From: Rubrivivax sp.
GTDB taxonomy: Bacteria; Pseudomonadota; Gammaproteobacteria; Burkholderiales; Burkholderiaceae_C
NCBI GenBank assembly: GCA_016788525.1
Contig: JAEUPD010000194.1
Location: 1-45,285 of the forward strand
Length of the DNA: 45,285 bases
Direction: 5' to 3'
Positions 1 to 9,092 of the stretch are shown piece after piece. The notes under the pieces were generated by a model that saw only the letters and a list, made by a program, of their open reading frames with translations, had not been told where the DNA came from and made no database searches. The translations under genes were made by a program, and so were the position numbers. Positions within the stretch are counted from its first letter, which is position 1. The number at the start of each line of letters is the position of its first letter.

Positions 1-882
1 GCGGATGTACGGCCGCACGTCCACCACGCTGCCGGTGACGGTGATGCCGGGCATCGTGCCCAGCGCCAGGATCTTCGGGCTCGGGTCGGCGCCGACGATC
101 ACGAGCTTCATGGTGCCGCGCTCGCGGCGCAGGATCGGCCAGACCTCCTTGCAGAAGCGCAGCATGCACTCCTGGTTGGGGTAGTAGTCCATGCGGCCGA
201 TGAAGCTGACGGTGTCGGTGTCGTAGGCACCACCGGTCCTGGGGTCGGGGCAGAAGAAGTCGGCGTCCACGCCGTTGGGGAACCAGTCGGTCGCCGCGCC
301 CGTGCCGTAGTCCTCCAGCGTCTGCCATTCGGCGCGCGTGGTGGCGGTGCACAGGTCGAACCGGCGCGCCAGGCGCTTCTCGGCCCACAGCATCTTGTGG
401 CCCTCGAAGGTATAGCCCAGCGACAGCGGGAAGGGCTTGTAGTTCGCATACTCGAGCCACTTCTGCGAGTCCATGTCGCCGAAGTCGAGGATCTTGGGCG
501 TGTCGTCCACATGTTCGACGTACTGCGCCACCGACGAGCAGTGCACGAAGATGAGGTCGTAGTGCTGGCGCCTGAGCAGCTTGCGCACGCGGGCGGCGAG
601 CTCGCCGCTGTAGAAGTAGCCCATCGACGATGGCGTCACGAGCGGCAGCCGCGCGATCATGCGCAGGTACTGCACCGGCTCGCTGACGTGGCCCATGTAG
701 TACGCGCCGCAGTGCGGCTTGATGCCGTGGCCTTCCATCGCCTCGGCCGAGGAGCGTGCGAGCGAGCACACCGTCACCTGGTGGCCGGTGGCCTGCAGGT
801 GGCGGATCATGTTGAACGGCCGGATCTTGCCGCCCCGCTTGGGTGGGTACGGGAAGCGGTGGCAGAGGTACAGGATGTTCAT
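1..882 (-). CDS. XrtA-associated glycosyltransferase, stp1 type (3' end cut by window)
   Basis: A 294-codon open frame runs from an ATG at 882 off the left edge, so the C-terminus is missing. The N-terminus (MNILYLCHRFPYPPKRGGK) and the following Arg-rich helix fit the GT-B sugar transferase family found with PEP-CTERM/EpsH loci (stp1, TIGR03087, from memory). Further features are a DFGDMDS segment, an FPNGVD turn typical of GT4 enzymes, and the start of the donor-binding half (SFIGRMDYYPN). It would add a sugar to the lipid-linked EPS repeat unit at the cytoplasmic face. The start overlaps the stop of the upstream amidotransferase gene in a TGATG junction, so the two are probably co-translated. 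Family assignment is good; donor and acceptor are unknown. Confidence 0.9.
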   Translation of the reverse strand, partial: MNILYLCHRFPYPPKRGGKIRPFNMIRHLQATGHQVTVCSLARSSAEAMEGHGIKPHCGAYYMGHVSEPVQYLRMIARLPLVTPSSMGYFYSGELAARVRKLLRRQHYDLIFVHCSSVAQYVEHVDDTPKILDFGDMDSQKWLEYANYKPFPLSLGYTFEGHKMLWAEKRLARRFDLCTATTRAEWQTLEDYGTGAATDWFPNGVDADFFCPDPRTGGAYDTDTVSFIGRMDYYPNQECMLRFCKEVWPILRRERGTMKLVIVGADPSPKILALGTMPGITVTGSVVDVRPYIR

Positions 883-2861
883 CAGGCGGGCACCGCGTCG
901 CGCGCCGGCCGGGCAGTGCCGGCAGCGCGCGCCGCGGCGAGTTGTCCGAGTTCATCGGCCACGTCGGCGCTGGCACGGCCGTCGAGGTAGACGCGGCTCC
1001 AGATCTCGAGGTTCAACAGCGCCAGCAACGCATCCGTGCCGTCGGCGCGGTTGGCTTCGTGGTCGGCCAGCAGCGCCGAGACGGCCTCGGGGTGGAACAG
1101 GCCGCGCTGGCGCACCACCGCCGGGGAGAGCAACTCCCGCACGACGGCCAGCAGTTCCTTCTTCAGCCAGGCCCCCATGGGTGTGCCGAAGCCGCGCTTG
1201 GCGCGGTGCAGGATGTCGTCGGGGAGCTGCGGCGAGAGCGCGCGCTTCATCAGATGCTTGAGCTGGCCGCCCTTCACCTTCAACGGCCCGGGTATGCGCG
1301 CGGCCATCTCCACCAGCTCGTGGTCCAGCAGCGGCACGCGGCACTCCAGACTCACGGCCATGCTCATCTTGTCGGTCAGCAGCAGCAGGTCGTCGGGCAG
1401 CTGGGTCTCGGCATCGACGGCGAACATGCGGTTCAGCTCGTCATCGCGACCCGCGGCGGAGAACGCCGCCGCCAGCCGGTCATCGGCGCCAGGGCGCGGC
1501 GCAGCCAGCATCAGCTGGGCCACGCCTTCGCGCGACACCACCTGCAGGTAGCTGCGGTAGCGTGCGTCGGCCTGCATCTCCGCGCTGGCAATGAAGCCCT
1601 TGGCGAGCCGGGCCATGTTCAGCCATTTGTTGTGACGATCGGCCGGCAGGCGCGCCGCGGTGGCGCTGGCCACCCGCCGCGCCCAGGCGGGCAGCGCGTT
1701 GAACTTGTCGGCGTAGTGGGCTCCCAGGTAGCGGCGGTAGCCGCCGAACAACTCGTCGCCGCCGACGCCCGAGAGGATGACCTTCACGTCGCGGCGGGCG
1801 AACTCGCTCACCAGGTAGGTGGTGATGAAGGCCGAGTCGGCGATGGGCTCGTCCAGGTGCCACACCAGCCGGGGCAGCAGGCCCACGACATCGGGCTTGA
1901 CGACGATCTCGTGATGCTCGGTGCCGAACAGCTGGGCCACGCGGCGCGCGTAGGGCAACTCGTTGTACAGCTGCTCGGCCGCACCGCCCTCGAAGCCGAT
2001 GGCATAGGTGCGGATCGGCTGGCCGCCGCTGTGCGCGGCCATCGCCGCCACCACGGCGCTGGAGTCCACGCCGCCGGAGAGGAAGGCGCCGATCGGCACG
2101 TCGCTGACCATCTGCATGTGCACCGCACGGTCGATGCCGGCGCGGATGCGATCCACCCACTCGGACTCGGTCGCGCCGCGGTCCACCGCGTGCGGCAGCC
2201 GCCACCAGCGCCACTCGCGCACCTGGCCGCGCTCCACGGCCAGCAGCGTGGCCGGCGGCAGCTTGCGGATGCCCTTGAAGATCGACAGCGGCGCGGGCAC
2301 GTAGCCCAGGTGCAGGTAGTCGGCCAACGCATCGCGGTTCAGTTCGGCACGCACCCCCGGCAGCCCGAGCAAGGCCTTGGCCTCGGTGGCGAAGGCCACG
2401 CGCCGGCTGTCCTGCAGCACATACAGCGGCTTGACGCCCAGCCGGTCGCGGCCGATCAGCAGGCGCTGCCGCCGCGCGTCCCACAGCGCGAAGTCGAACA
2501 TGCCGTTGAGGTGCTCGACCACCGCGTCGCCCCACTGCGCATAGCCGTGCAGCAGCGTCTCGCTGTCGGAGTGCGTCTTGAAGCGGTGGCCGAGGCTCTG
2601 CAGCTGGGCGCGCAGCTCGCGGTAGTTGTAGATCTCGCCGTTGCAGACAATGGTCAGCGTGCCGTCGGCATTGCTGATCGGCTGGTGGCCACCGGCCAGG
2701 TCGATGATCGACAGCCGGCGCATGGCGATGCCGCAGGCGCCGTCGATGTGCTGGCCCTCGTCGTCGGGGCCGCGGTGGGCCGTGGCGTCGCCCATGGCGG
2801 TGAGCCAGCGCGGCTCGACCGGCGCGCCGTCGAGGTGGATGAGGCCGTGGATGCCGCACAT
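882..2861 (-). CDS. asparagine synthase-like amidotransferase (first of two)
   Basis: 659 aa. The start is set at MCGIHG because class II glutaminases expose Cys2 as the N-terminal nucleophile after Met removal; the frame stays open upstream, but that part is a shadow of the neighbouring gene. The glutaminase half (about 1-200) has RGPD (30-33), CNGEIYNY and the SDSET motif. The synthetase half has the ATP-pyrophosphatase loop SGGVDSS (262-268) and a GVGGDELFGGYRRY motif. A GGAG lies about 11 nt upstream. Such enzymes move ammonia from glutamine to a carboxylate. In EPS loci the likely acceptor is a sugar uronate rather than aspartate, which is inference. It sits between two glycosyltransferase genes and is one of two paralogues in the operon. 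Length is normal for the family. Confidence 0.92.
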   Translation of the reverse strand: MCGIHGLIHLDGAPVEPRWLTAMGDATAHRGPDDEGQHIDGACGIAMRRLSIIDLAGGHQPISNADGTLTIVCNGEIYNYRELRAQLQSLGHRFKTHSDSETLLHGYAQWGDAVVEHLNGMFDFALWDARRQRLLIGRDRLGVKPLYVLQDSRRVAFATEAKALLGLPGVRAELNRDALADYLHLGYVPAPLSIFKGIRKLPPATLLAVERGQVREWRWWRLPHAVDRGATESEWVDRIRAGIDRAVHMQMVSDVPIGAFLSGGVDSSAVVAAMAAHSGGQPIRTYAIGFEGGAAEQLYNELPYARRVAQLFGTEHHEIVVKPDVVGLLPRLVWHLDEPIADSAFITTYLVSEFARRDVKVILSGVGGDELFGGYRRYLGAHYADKFNALPAWARRVASATAARLPADRHNKWLNMARLAKGFIASAEMQADARYRSYLQVVSREGVAQLMLAAPRPGADDRLAAAFSAAGRDDELNRMFAVDAETQLPDDLLLLTDKMSMAVSLECRVPLLDHELVEMAARIPGPLKVKGGQLKHLMKRALSPQLPDDILHRAKRGFGTPMGAWLKKELLAVVRELLSPAVVRQRGLFHPEAVSALLADHEANRADGTDALLALLNLEIWSRVYLDGRASADVADELGQLAAARAAGTARPARDAVPA

Positions 2862-2905
2862 GCGGTGGTTGCTCCGGAGTCGTGCTCGGGTGCGGGCGGG
2901 GTGCC

Positions 2906-4135
2906 CTAGGCGGCCAGCGCTGCCGGCACCGCCCGGCCGCGACCGACAAGCGCCTGCCGGTACACCTCGGCATACCGGGCCACGCTGTGAGTCCAGGTGC
3001 GCTCCACTTCGACGAAGCGGCGCGCCTGCTGGCGGATGCGCGGCCACTCGGCCTCGCGCGCCAGCACGTCGGTGATCGCGGCGGCCAGCGCACCTGCGTC
3101 GCCCGGCGGGCACAGGAAGCCGGTGTCGCCGTGGCGGATGAGTTCGCGGTGCCCACCAACGTTGCTGGCCACGAAGATGCGGCCCTGCGCCATGGCCTCC
3201 AGTGGCTTCAGCGGCGTGACCAGCTCGGTCAGGCGGATCGGCAGGCGCGGGTAGGCCAGCACATCGATCAGCTCGTAGTAGCGCTGCACTTCGGCATGCG
3301 GCACGCGGCCGGTGAAGATAACCTTGTCGCCCAGCCCGCGCGCGGCCACCTGGGCTTTCAGCGCCGCCTCCTGCGGGCCGCCACCCACCAGCAGCAGGCG
3401 CAGCGCGGGCCGCGCAGGCAGCAGCGCGGCAAACGCATCGACCAGCAGGTGCAGGCCTTCGTAGCCGTAGAACGAGCCGGCGAAACCGAGCACCGTGCAG
3501 CGCTCCAGGCCGAGCCGGGCACGCAGCGCCGGGTCGGCCGGCACGCCGAAGCGGAAGTCGGCCACATCCACGGCGTTGGGGATGACGGTGACCTTGTCGC
3601 TGCCGATGCCACGCGAAGAGATGTCGCCGCGCAGCCCTTCGCAGATGGTGGTGATGCGGTCGGCGCGATGCAGCGCGAAGCTCTCCAGCGCACGCGACAG
3701 CCGGTAGCGCAGGCTGCCCTCGGTGGTGGTGCCGTGGTCGACCGCCGCGTCCTCCCAGGAGGCACGCATCTCGTAGATCACCGGCAGCCTGAGCGCCGCG
3801 TCGGCGCTCAGCCGTGCCCACAGCGCCGGCAGCACGTTCAGCACCGGCGAGTGGGCATGGATCAGATCGGGCTTCTCGGCGCGCACGACTTCGGCGATGC
3901 GGCCCGCGGTCAGGCGCATCTGCGCCAGCAATCCGGCGCCCTGCACGCTGGGTGTGCGGTGCAGCTTCAGACCCTCCACCACCTCTTCGCGGGCCGGCCC
4001 CGGGCCCTGCTTGGGCGTGGTGAGCTGCACCGTCTCCCAGCCGCGCCGGCGCTGCTCTCGCAGGATGGCCAGCGTGCGGAAGGTGTAGCCGCTGTGCAGC
4101 GGGATCGAATGATCCAGCACATGCAGGATACGCAT
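2906..4135 (-). CDS. XrtA-associated glycosyltransferase, Daro_2409/stp3 type
   Basis: 409 aa GT-B enzyme. The start MRILHVLDHSIPLHSGYTFR is typical of the exosortase-associated GT4 family (TIGR04063, from memory). Visible features are a DLIHAHSP segment in the acceptor half, an IPNAVDV turn, a GFAGSFYGYEG donor-domain start, a VGGGP loop and the EX7E region near RLTELVTPLKPLEAMA. A GGAAGGA ribosome-binding site lies about 9 nt before the ATG, and the gene begins 19 nt after the stop of the second amidotransferase. It most likely adds one sugar to the EPS repeat unit. The sugar cannot be read from sequence. Confidence 0.92.
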   Translation of the reverse strand: MRILHVLDHSIPLHSGYTFRTLAILREQRRRGWETVQLTTPKQGPGPAREEVVEGLKLHRTPSVQGAGLLAQMRLTAGRIAEVVRAEKPDLIHAHSPVLNVLPALWARLSADAALRLPVIYEMRASWEDAAVDHGTTTEGSLRYRLSRALESFALHRADRITTICEGLRGDISSRGIGSDKVTVIPNAVDVADFRFGVPADPALRARLGLERCTVLGFAGSFYGYEGLHLLVDAFAALLPARPALRLLLVGGGPQEAALKAQVAARGLGDKVIFTGRVPHAEVQRYYELIDVLAYPRLPIRLTELVTPLKPLEAMAQGRIFVASNVGGHRELIRHGDTGFLCPPGDAGALAAAITDVLAREAEWPRIRQQARRFVEVERTWTHSVARYAEVYRQALVGRGRAVPAALAA

Positions 4136-4154
4136 CGGGGTGGGTCCTTCCGCC

Positions 4155-6107
4155 TCAGGCCGGCACGGCGGCGGCGGCCGCGGCGGTGGGCCGTGCCGCC
4201 GCTGGCATCACCCGCCCTTCGATGCCCTGGCGCAGGAAGGCCTCGAACATCAGCAGGGTCCAAAGCGGGGCGCTGTAGTCGCGGCTGCCGTTCTGATGCG
4301 CCTCGACGAGATGCCGCAGGTAGCCCTCGTTGAACCATCCGGTGGACAGCAGCCGTTCACCGAGCACCGACTCGCGAACCCGCTGTTTCAATGGCCCGCG
4401 GAACCAGCGCGCCAGCGGCACGGCGAAACCCATCTTGGGCCGGTACAGGATGTCCTGCGATAGCTGGGGCTCCATCGCCTTCTTGAGCAGGAACTTGCCC
4501 TCGTTGCCGCGCACCTTCAGGTTGGAGGGCAGCGTGGCCAGCCACTCCACCAGCGGGTGGTCCATCAGCGGCTCGCGCACTTCCAGCGAGTGCGCCATGC
4601 TGGCCCGGTCGACCTTGGTGTTGATGTCGCCGACGAGATAGGTCTTGAGGTCGAGGTACTGGATGAGCGCCAGCGGGTCGTCGGTACGCGCCTTGGCCGC
4701 GTGGTGGTCGAACACCGCTCGCGCGTCGTAGCCGCCGAGCTGGCGCTTGAGCGCGTCGCTGAACAGCAGCGCGCGCATCGGGCCGCGCAGGATGCCCACC
4801 GAGTGGAAGTAGGCCTCCACCGAGGTGCGCGCCAGGCCTTCGAAGGTGGTCTTGGCACGGAACACGCGCGGCGCCCAGTCGGCCTTGGGGTACAGGCGAC
4901 CCAGCGTACCGAACAGTGGCCGGCGCAGGCCGTACGGCAACGAAGCCCGCATGCGCTCTTCCATCAGGTGCATGCGGTAGCGGCGGTAGCCGCCGAAGGT
5001 CTCGTCGCCGCCGTCGCCCGACAGCGCCACCGTCACGCGCTGGCGCGCCAGCTGGCAGACCCGGTAGGTGGGGATGGCCGAGCTGTCGGCGTAGGGCTCG
5101 TCGTACAGGTGCGCCAGCGTGTCGATGAGGTCGAAGTCATCGCTCTTCACCGTCTCGACATGGTGGTCGGTGCGGTAGCGCTCGGCGACGATCTGCGCGA
5201 ACTGCGACTCGTTGAACTGCGGGTCGTCGAAGGCGATCGAGCAGGTGCGAACGGGCGAGGCCGACAGCCCCGCCATCGTCGCCACCACGGCGCTCGAGTC
5301 GACCCCGCCGGACAGGAAGGCCCCCAGCGGCACCTCGGAGATCATGCGCAGCTTCACCGACTCGGCCAGCCGCCGCCGCAGCTCCTCGCAGGCCTCGCCC
5401 ACGCCGATCGTGCTGCCCAGCGAGAAGTCGACGTCCCAGTACTCGCGCTGCTCGGGCTCGCGCTGGCCGCGCCGCCAGGTCAGCATGTGGCCGGGCGCGA
5501 GCTTCTTCGCCTGCTTGAAGATGGTGCGCGGCTCGGCCACATAGCCCAGCGCGAAGTACTCCTCGATGGCCAGCGGGTCCACCTCGCGCCTGAGGCCACC
5601 GTGCACGAGCACCGACTTGAGCTCGCTGCCGAAGGCCAGCATGCCGTCGTCGAGCAGCGCGTAGAAAAAGGGCTTCACGCCCAGCCGGTCGCGCGCCATG
5701 AACAGGGTCTGCCGGTTGCGGTCCCACAGCGCGAAAGCGAACATGCCGCGCAGGCGCTTGACGCAGTCCTCGCCCCAGGCCTCCCAGGCGTGCACGATGC
5801 ATTCGGTGTCGCTGCGGGTCTTGAACACGTGGCCCAGCGCCTGGAGCTCGGGCATCAACTCCTGGAAGTTGTAGATCTCGCCGTTGAACACGATGACCAC
5901 GCTGCGGTCTTCGTTGAACAGCGGCTGCTGACCGGTGGCGACGTCGATGATCGACAGCCGCCGGTGCCCGAATCCCAGCCCCGGCTCGATGTGCAGGCTG
6001 CCTTCATCGGGACCGCGGTGGTGCTGCGCATCGTTCATGCGCTGCAGCACGGCGTGGGCGATCGGACGCTGTCCGCGGGTATCGAAGATGCCGGTGATTC
6101 CGCACAT
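4155..6107 (-). CDS. XrtA-associated amidotransferase (asparagine synthase family, second copy)
   Basis: 650 aa. The start is fixed at MCGITGIFD so that Cys2 can act as glutaminase nucleophile; the open frame upstream to 6359 lacks homology-like sequence. The glutaminase half shows RGPDEG (31-36), NGEIYNFQEL and RSDTE. The synthetase half shows SGGVDSS (266-272) and SGDGGDETFGGYRRYR. The pattern resembles the 'exosortase A system-associated amidotransferase 1' family (TIGR03108, from memory) more closely than the copy at 882-2861. It ends in an Ala-rich tail of no clear role. Upstream lies a 263-nt gap, the largest inside the distal half of this operon, so a separate promoter is possible though I could not identify one. 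Likely role: amidation of a sugar acid in the EPS. Confidence 0.93.
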   Translation of the reverse strand: MCGITGIFDTRGQRPIAHAVLQRMNDAQHHRGPDEGSLHIEPGLGFGHRRLSIIDVATGQQPLFNEDRSVVIVFNGEIYNFQELMPELQALGHVFKTRSDTECIVHAWEAWGEDCVKRLRGMFAFALWDRNRQTLFMARDRLGVKPFFYALLDDGMLAFGSELKSVLVHGGLRREVDPLAIEEYFALGYVAEPRTIFKQAKKLAPGHMLTWRRGQREPEQREYWDVDFSLGSTIGVGEACEELRRRLAESVKLRMISEVPLGAFLSGGVDSSAVVATMAGLSASPVRTCSIAFDDPQFNESQFAQIVAERYRTDHHVETVKSDDFDLIDTLAHLYDEPYADSSAIPTYRVCQLARQRVTVALSGDGGDETFGGYRRYRMHLMEERMRASLPYGLRRPLFGTLGRLYPKADWAPRVFRAKTTFEGLARTSVEAYFHSVGILRGPMRALLFSDALKRQLGGYDARAVFDHHAAKARTDDPLALIQYLDLKTYLVGDINTKVDRASMAHSLEVREPLMDHPLVEWLATLPSNLKVRGNEGKFLLKKAMEPQLSQDILYRPKMGFAVPLARWFRGPLKQRVRESVLGERLLSTGWFNEGYLRHLVEAHQNGSRDYSAPLWTLLMFEAFLRQGIEGRVMPAAARPTAAAAAAVPA

Positions 6108-6370
6108 GGCCTGGAGGTGGGGTTCAGCCGCGATGCAGGCGATCGGCACAGCCGGCGCCTGGGGGCGCGGGCACTGAGCGGCAGCTTCGGAAGATCGTAT
6201 GCGAGCCCCTTCGTTAACGGCTCCGACAAGCTGCCGCAAACCCCGGGCGGTGCCTACGAACCTTCGCCGAACATGACATCTCGCACGGCGCGGGACGAGC
6301 GAGCCACGCGGGCCGGCGCCGGGCGCCGCCTGCAGGCACCGCCCAACACGGGCGCGCACGCTTCAGGCGG
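6108..6370. other. 263-nt intergenic gap inside the EPS operon
   Basis: No coding potential that I would defend. It is less GC-biased than its flanks, with several AT-containing patches such as tcgttaacgg and agatcgtatg. A TACGAT box on the minus strand near 6194-6199 could be a weak -10, but I see no matching -35. No clear terminator follows the gene ending at 6371. It may be an internal promoter region for the distal four genes. Confidence 0.3.
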
Positions 6371-7711
6371 TCAAGTGCCTTGCCGGTCGCAACGATAGAC
6401 CGCGGTGTAGCCCTCGATCATCGACTTCAGGCTGAATCGAGCGCAGACGCGCTCGCGGCCGAGCTGGCCGAGCGCCCGCGCGGCATCAGGCCGCTGGCAC
6501 CACTCCACCAGGGTCGCCGCCAACGCGTCGACATCGCCTGCCGGCACCAGCGCGCCGGTGCTGCCGCTGACGACGAGTTCGGGGTTGCCCCCCACTGACG
6601 TGGCCAGCACCGGCAGGCCGGTGGCCATGGCCTCGAGAACGGTGTTCGAGATGCCCTCGGCATGCGAGGGCAGCACGAAGGCATCGAATGCGCGCATCAG
6701 TTCGGGCACGTCGTGGCGTTCGCCCGGCAGCCACGCGAGGTCGGCCACGCCGCCTTCGTGCAGGATGTTCCGGGCCTGTTCGCGCAAGGGGCCCTCGCCG
6801 ACCATCACGAGCCGCAACCGCGAGCGCAGCGCAGGCGCCTGCCGCAACGCGCGCACGAAGGCGTGGGCGAGGTCGGGCTGCGCCTTCACGGTCATCATGC
6901 GGCCCACGGTGCCGGCCACCCACAGCCTGGGTTCGTTGAACGGGCTGCCGGCCACGGGCTCGCGCTGGGACACCGCAGCGTTGACGGTGTCGCTGATCGC
7001 AGGCTGGACGGGCCTGAACCGCAGCGTATCCACGCCGTTGTAGACCTGCGTGATGCGACGCCCGTCGATGCCGACGCGCGCGGTGAGGTAGCCCGCGAGG
7101 TCGCGCGACAGCGCCACGTACCGATGCACGAACGGCGCATACGCGCGGCGCATCCACTGGTGTCGGCGGCTCGTGCCGTCGATGTCTTCGGCATCCCGCC
7201 CGTGTTCCCCATGCACGCGCAGGGGCACGCCGGCCCAGGCGGCGGCCGGCTGCATCTCCAGCGCGGCCAGGTTGCGCGTGTGCACCACGGCGGGCCGGGA
7301 ACGCCGCAGCAGCCTGACCAGGGGCGGATAGAGGCGCAGCCCATGACCCGGAGGTTTGTGCAGGCTGACGAACTCCACGTCGCGCCGGCGCACGCGCGAC
7401 GCGAACGCCTCGGCCACCTCGGTGATCGCCACGACCATGTGCCGCGCCGTCGCCCGGGGCATGTGGTTGATGAGATTGACCAGGCCATTCTCGAGGCCAC
7501 CGGTATCGAACCGGTAGACGATGTGGCACACCAGGGGCGGCGGTGCTGCCGGCGCGCGCGCCCGCAACTGGGCTTGCGCGGCACGCACGGCCTGCAAGGT
7601 GGCACCTGGTGTTGCCGCCGCGCCCGGCGCAAGCGCGTCCGCCGCGCCGCCGGGCCTGCCGGGCCCACCCGGGCTGCCGCGCGCCGCGCCCCCGTCGAAC
7701 GGCCTGTCCAT
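6371..7711 (-). CDS. XrtA-associated glycosyltransferase, stp2 type
   Basis: 446 aa GT-B glycosyltransferase. The family-typical start is near PPLVCHIVYRFDTGGLENG (about residue 59 onward), matching the stp2 group (TIGR03088, from memory). The approximately 58 residues before it are Pro/Gly/Ala-rich and look unstructured, so the true start may lie downstream of 7711. Other features: VVHTRNLAALEMQ, HGEHGRD, a YNGVD turn, VGRMMTVKAQ opening the donor domain, VGEGPL, and the EX7E motif SHAEGISNTVLEAMATG. It lies 29 nt after the nucleotide-sugar dehydrogenase gene in the same operon. Role: a sugar addition during repeat-unit assembly. Confidence 0.92.
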   Translation of the reverse strand: MDRPFDGGAARGSPGGPGRPGGAADALAPGAAATPGATLQAVRAAQAQLRARAPAAPPPLVCHIVYRFDTGGLENGLVNLINHMPRATARHMVVAITEVAEAFASRVRRRDVEFVSLHKPPGHGLRLYPPLVRLLRRSRPAVVHTRNLAALEMQPAAAWAGVPLRVHGEHGRDAEDIDGTSRRHQWMRRAYAPFVHRYVALSRDLAGYLTARVGIDGRRITQVYNGVDTLRFRPVQPAISDTVNAAVSQREPVAGSPFNEPRLWVAGTVGRMMTVKAQPDLAHAFVRALRQAPALRSRLRLVMVGEGPLREQARNILHEGGVADLAWLPGERHDVPELMRAFDAFVLPSHAEGISNTVLEAMATGLPVLATSVGGNPELVVSGSTGALVPAGDVDALAATLVEWCQRPDAARALGQLGRERVCARFSLKSMIEGYTAVYRCDRQGT

Positions 7712-7740
7712 CGCGGCGATGGGTGCGGTTCAGCGCCGCG

Positions 7741-9021
7741 TCACAACCGCCAGATGCGGTAGCCGGCGGCGCCCAGCGCCTGCTGGTCGAAGGTGGCCTT
7801 GACGTCGATGAAGGCGCCCCCCTTGACCAGCTTGTTGCCGATCTCGGCCGCCGACAGCGCCTTGTACTCGCGATGCGCAACGGCGGCGACGATGGCATCG
7901 GCCCTTGGCAGGTCCTTCCACGGCACCAGCCGCACGCCGTACTCGTGCATCGCCTCCTCGGGATCGGCCATCGGGTCGGTGACGAATACGTCGACGCCGT
8001 AGCTCTCGAGCTCGCGGATGATGTCGATGACCTTGCTGTTGCGCAGGTCGCCGCAGTCCTCCTTGAAGGTGAGGCCCAGCACGTTGACGCGCGCGCCTTT
8101 GATGAAGCTGCCGCAGGCGATGAGGTTCTTGATCGTCTGCTCGGCGACGAACTTGCCCATGCCGTCGTTGATGCGCCGGCCCGCCAGGATGACCTGCGGG
8201 TGGAAGCCCAGCATCTCGGCCTTGTGCGTGAGGTAGTACGGGTCCACGCCGATGCAATGCCCGCCCACCAGGCCGGGCTTGAACTTGAGGAAGTTCCACT
8301 TCGTGCCGGCGGCCTCCAGCACCTCGGTGGTGTCGATGCCGATCTTGTCGAAGATGATGGCCAGCTCGTTCATCAGCGCGATGTTCAGGTCGCGCTGCGT
8401 GTTCTCGATCACCTTGGCCGCCTCGGCGGCCTTGATGCTGCTGGCGCGGTGGACGCCGGGGACGATGATCTTCTCGTAGACCCGGGCCACCTTGTCCAGC
8501 GTCTCGGGCGTGTCGCCGCTGACGATCTTGAGGATCTTGGTCAGCGTGTGCTCCCGGTCGCCGGGGTTGATGCGCTCGGGGCTGTAGCCGACGAAGAAGT
8601 CCTTCTTCCACGTCATCTTGCTCTCGCGCTCGAGCACCGGGATGCACACCTCCTCGGTGGCGCCGGGGTAGACGGTGGATTCGTAGACGACGATGGCGCC
8701 CTTCTTCATGTGGCGCCCGGCGCTCACGCTGGCGCCGATGAGCGGCTTGAAGTCGGGGATGTGCGCCTCGTCCACCGGCGTGGGCACGGCCACGATGATG
8801 ACGTCGGCTTCGGCCAGCATGGCGCCGTCGCTGGTGTACACGGCATGCTTGGCGGCGGCCATCTCGCTGTCGGGCAGCTCGCGCGAGGGGTCGGTGCCGC
8901 GCTGGCAGGCGGCCACCTTGTGCTCGGCGATGTCGAAGCCGATGGTGCGCGCCTGCTTGCCGAATTCCACGACCAGCGGCAGGCCGACGTAGCCGAGGCC
9001 GATGACAGCGATGGTTTGCAT
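7741..9021 (-). CDS. UDP-N-acetylhexosamine/UDP-sugar dehydrogenase (TviB/WbpO-like)
   Basis: 426 aa. Start chosen at MQTIAVIGLGYVG, with an AGGA about 10 nt upstream. The N-terminal Rossmann motif GLGYVG is at 8-13. The catalytic thiohemiacetal cysteine is C256 in GGHCIGVDPYYL, and a third domain with KVIDIIRELESYG follows. This family oxidises C6 of a UDP-hexose or UDP-N-acetylhexosamine with two NAD+ to the uronic acid. The wording of the active-site block (VGYSPERINPGD, FKEDCGDLRNSK) is closer to the Vi-antigen TviB/WbpO type than to UDP-glucose dehydrogenase, so UDP-GlcNAc or UDP-GalNAc is the likely substrate (inference). Its product would be an acid that the two amidotransferases in the same operon could amidate. 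Confidence 0.93.
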   Translation of the reverse strand: MQTIAVIGLGYVGLPLVVEFGKQARTIGFDIAEHKVAACQRGTDPSRELPDSEMAAAKHAVYTSDGAMLAEADVIIVAVPTPVDEAHIPDFKPLIGASVSAGRHMKKGAIVVYESTVYPGATEEVCIPVLERESKMTWKKDFFVGYSPERINPGDREHTLTKILKIVSGDTPETLDKVARVYEKIIVPGVHRASSIKAAEAAKVIENTQRDLNIALMNELAIIFDKIGIDTTEVLEAAGTKWNFLKFKPGLVGGHCIGVDPYYLTHKAEMLGFHPQVILAGRRINDGMGKFVAEQTIKNLIACGSFIKGARVNVLGLTFKEDCGDLRNSKVIDIIRELESYGVDVFVTDPMADPEEAMHEYGVRLVPWKDLPRADAIVAAVAHREYKALSAAEIGNKLVKGGAFIDVKATFDQQALGAAGYRIWRL

Positions 9022-9092
9022 GGGAAGGTCCTGTTGTTCGAAGGTCAAGGAAGAAGGGGAGTCCCGACGCCAGGGCACATCGCGGCGCGGCT

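Noticed and set aside
843-2909. A 688-codon open frame on the plus strand opposite the amidotransferase gene
   Set aside because: Antisense to a gene with clear catalytic motifs. The translation is His/Arg/Gln/Val/Ala-rich and has no recognisable domain, as expected in GC-rich DNA.
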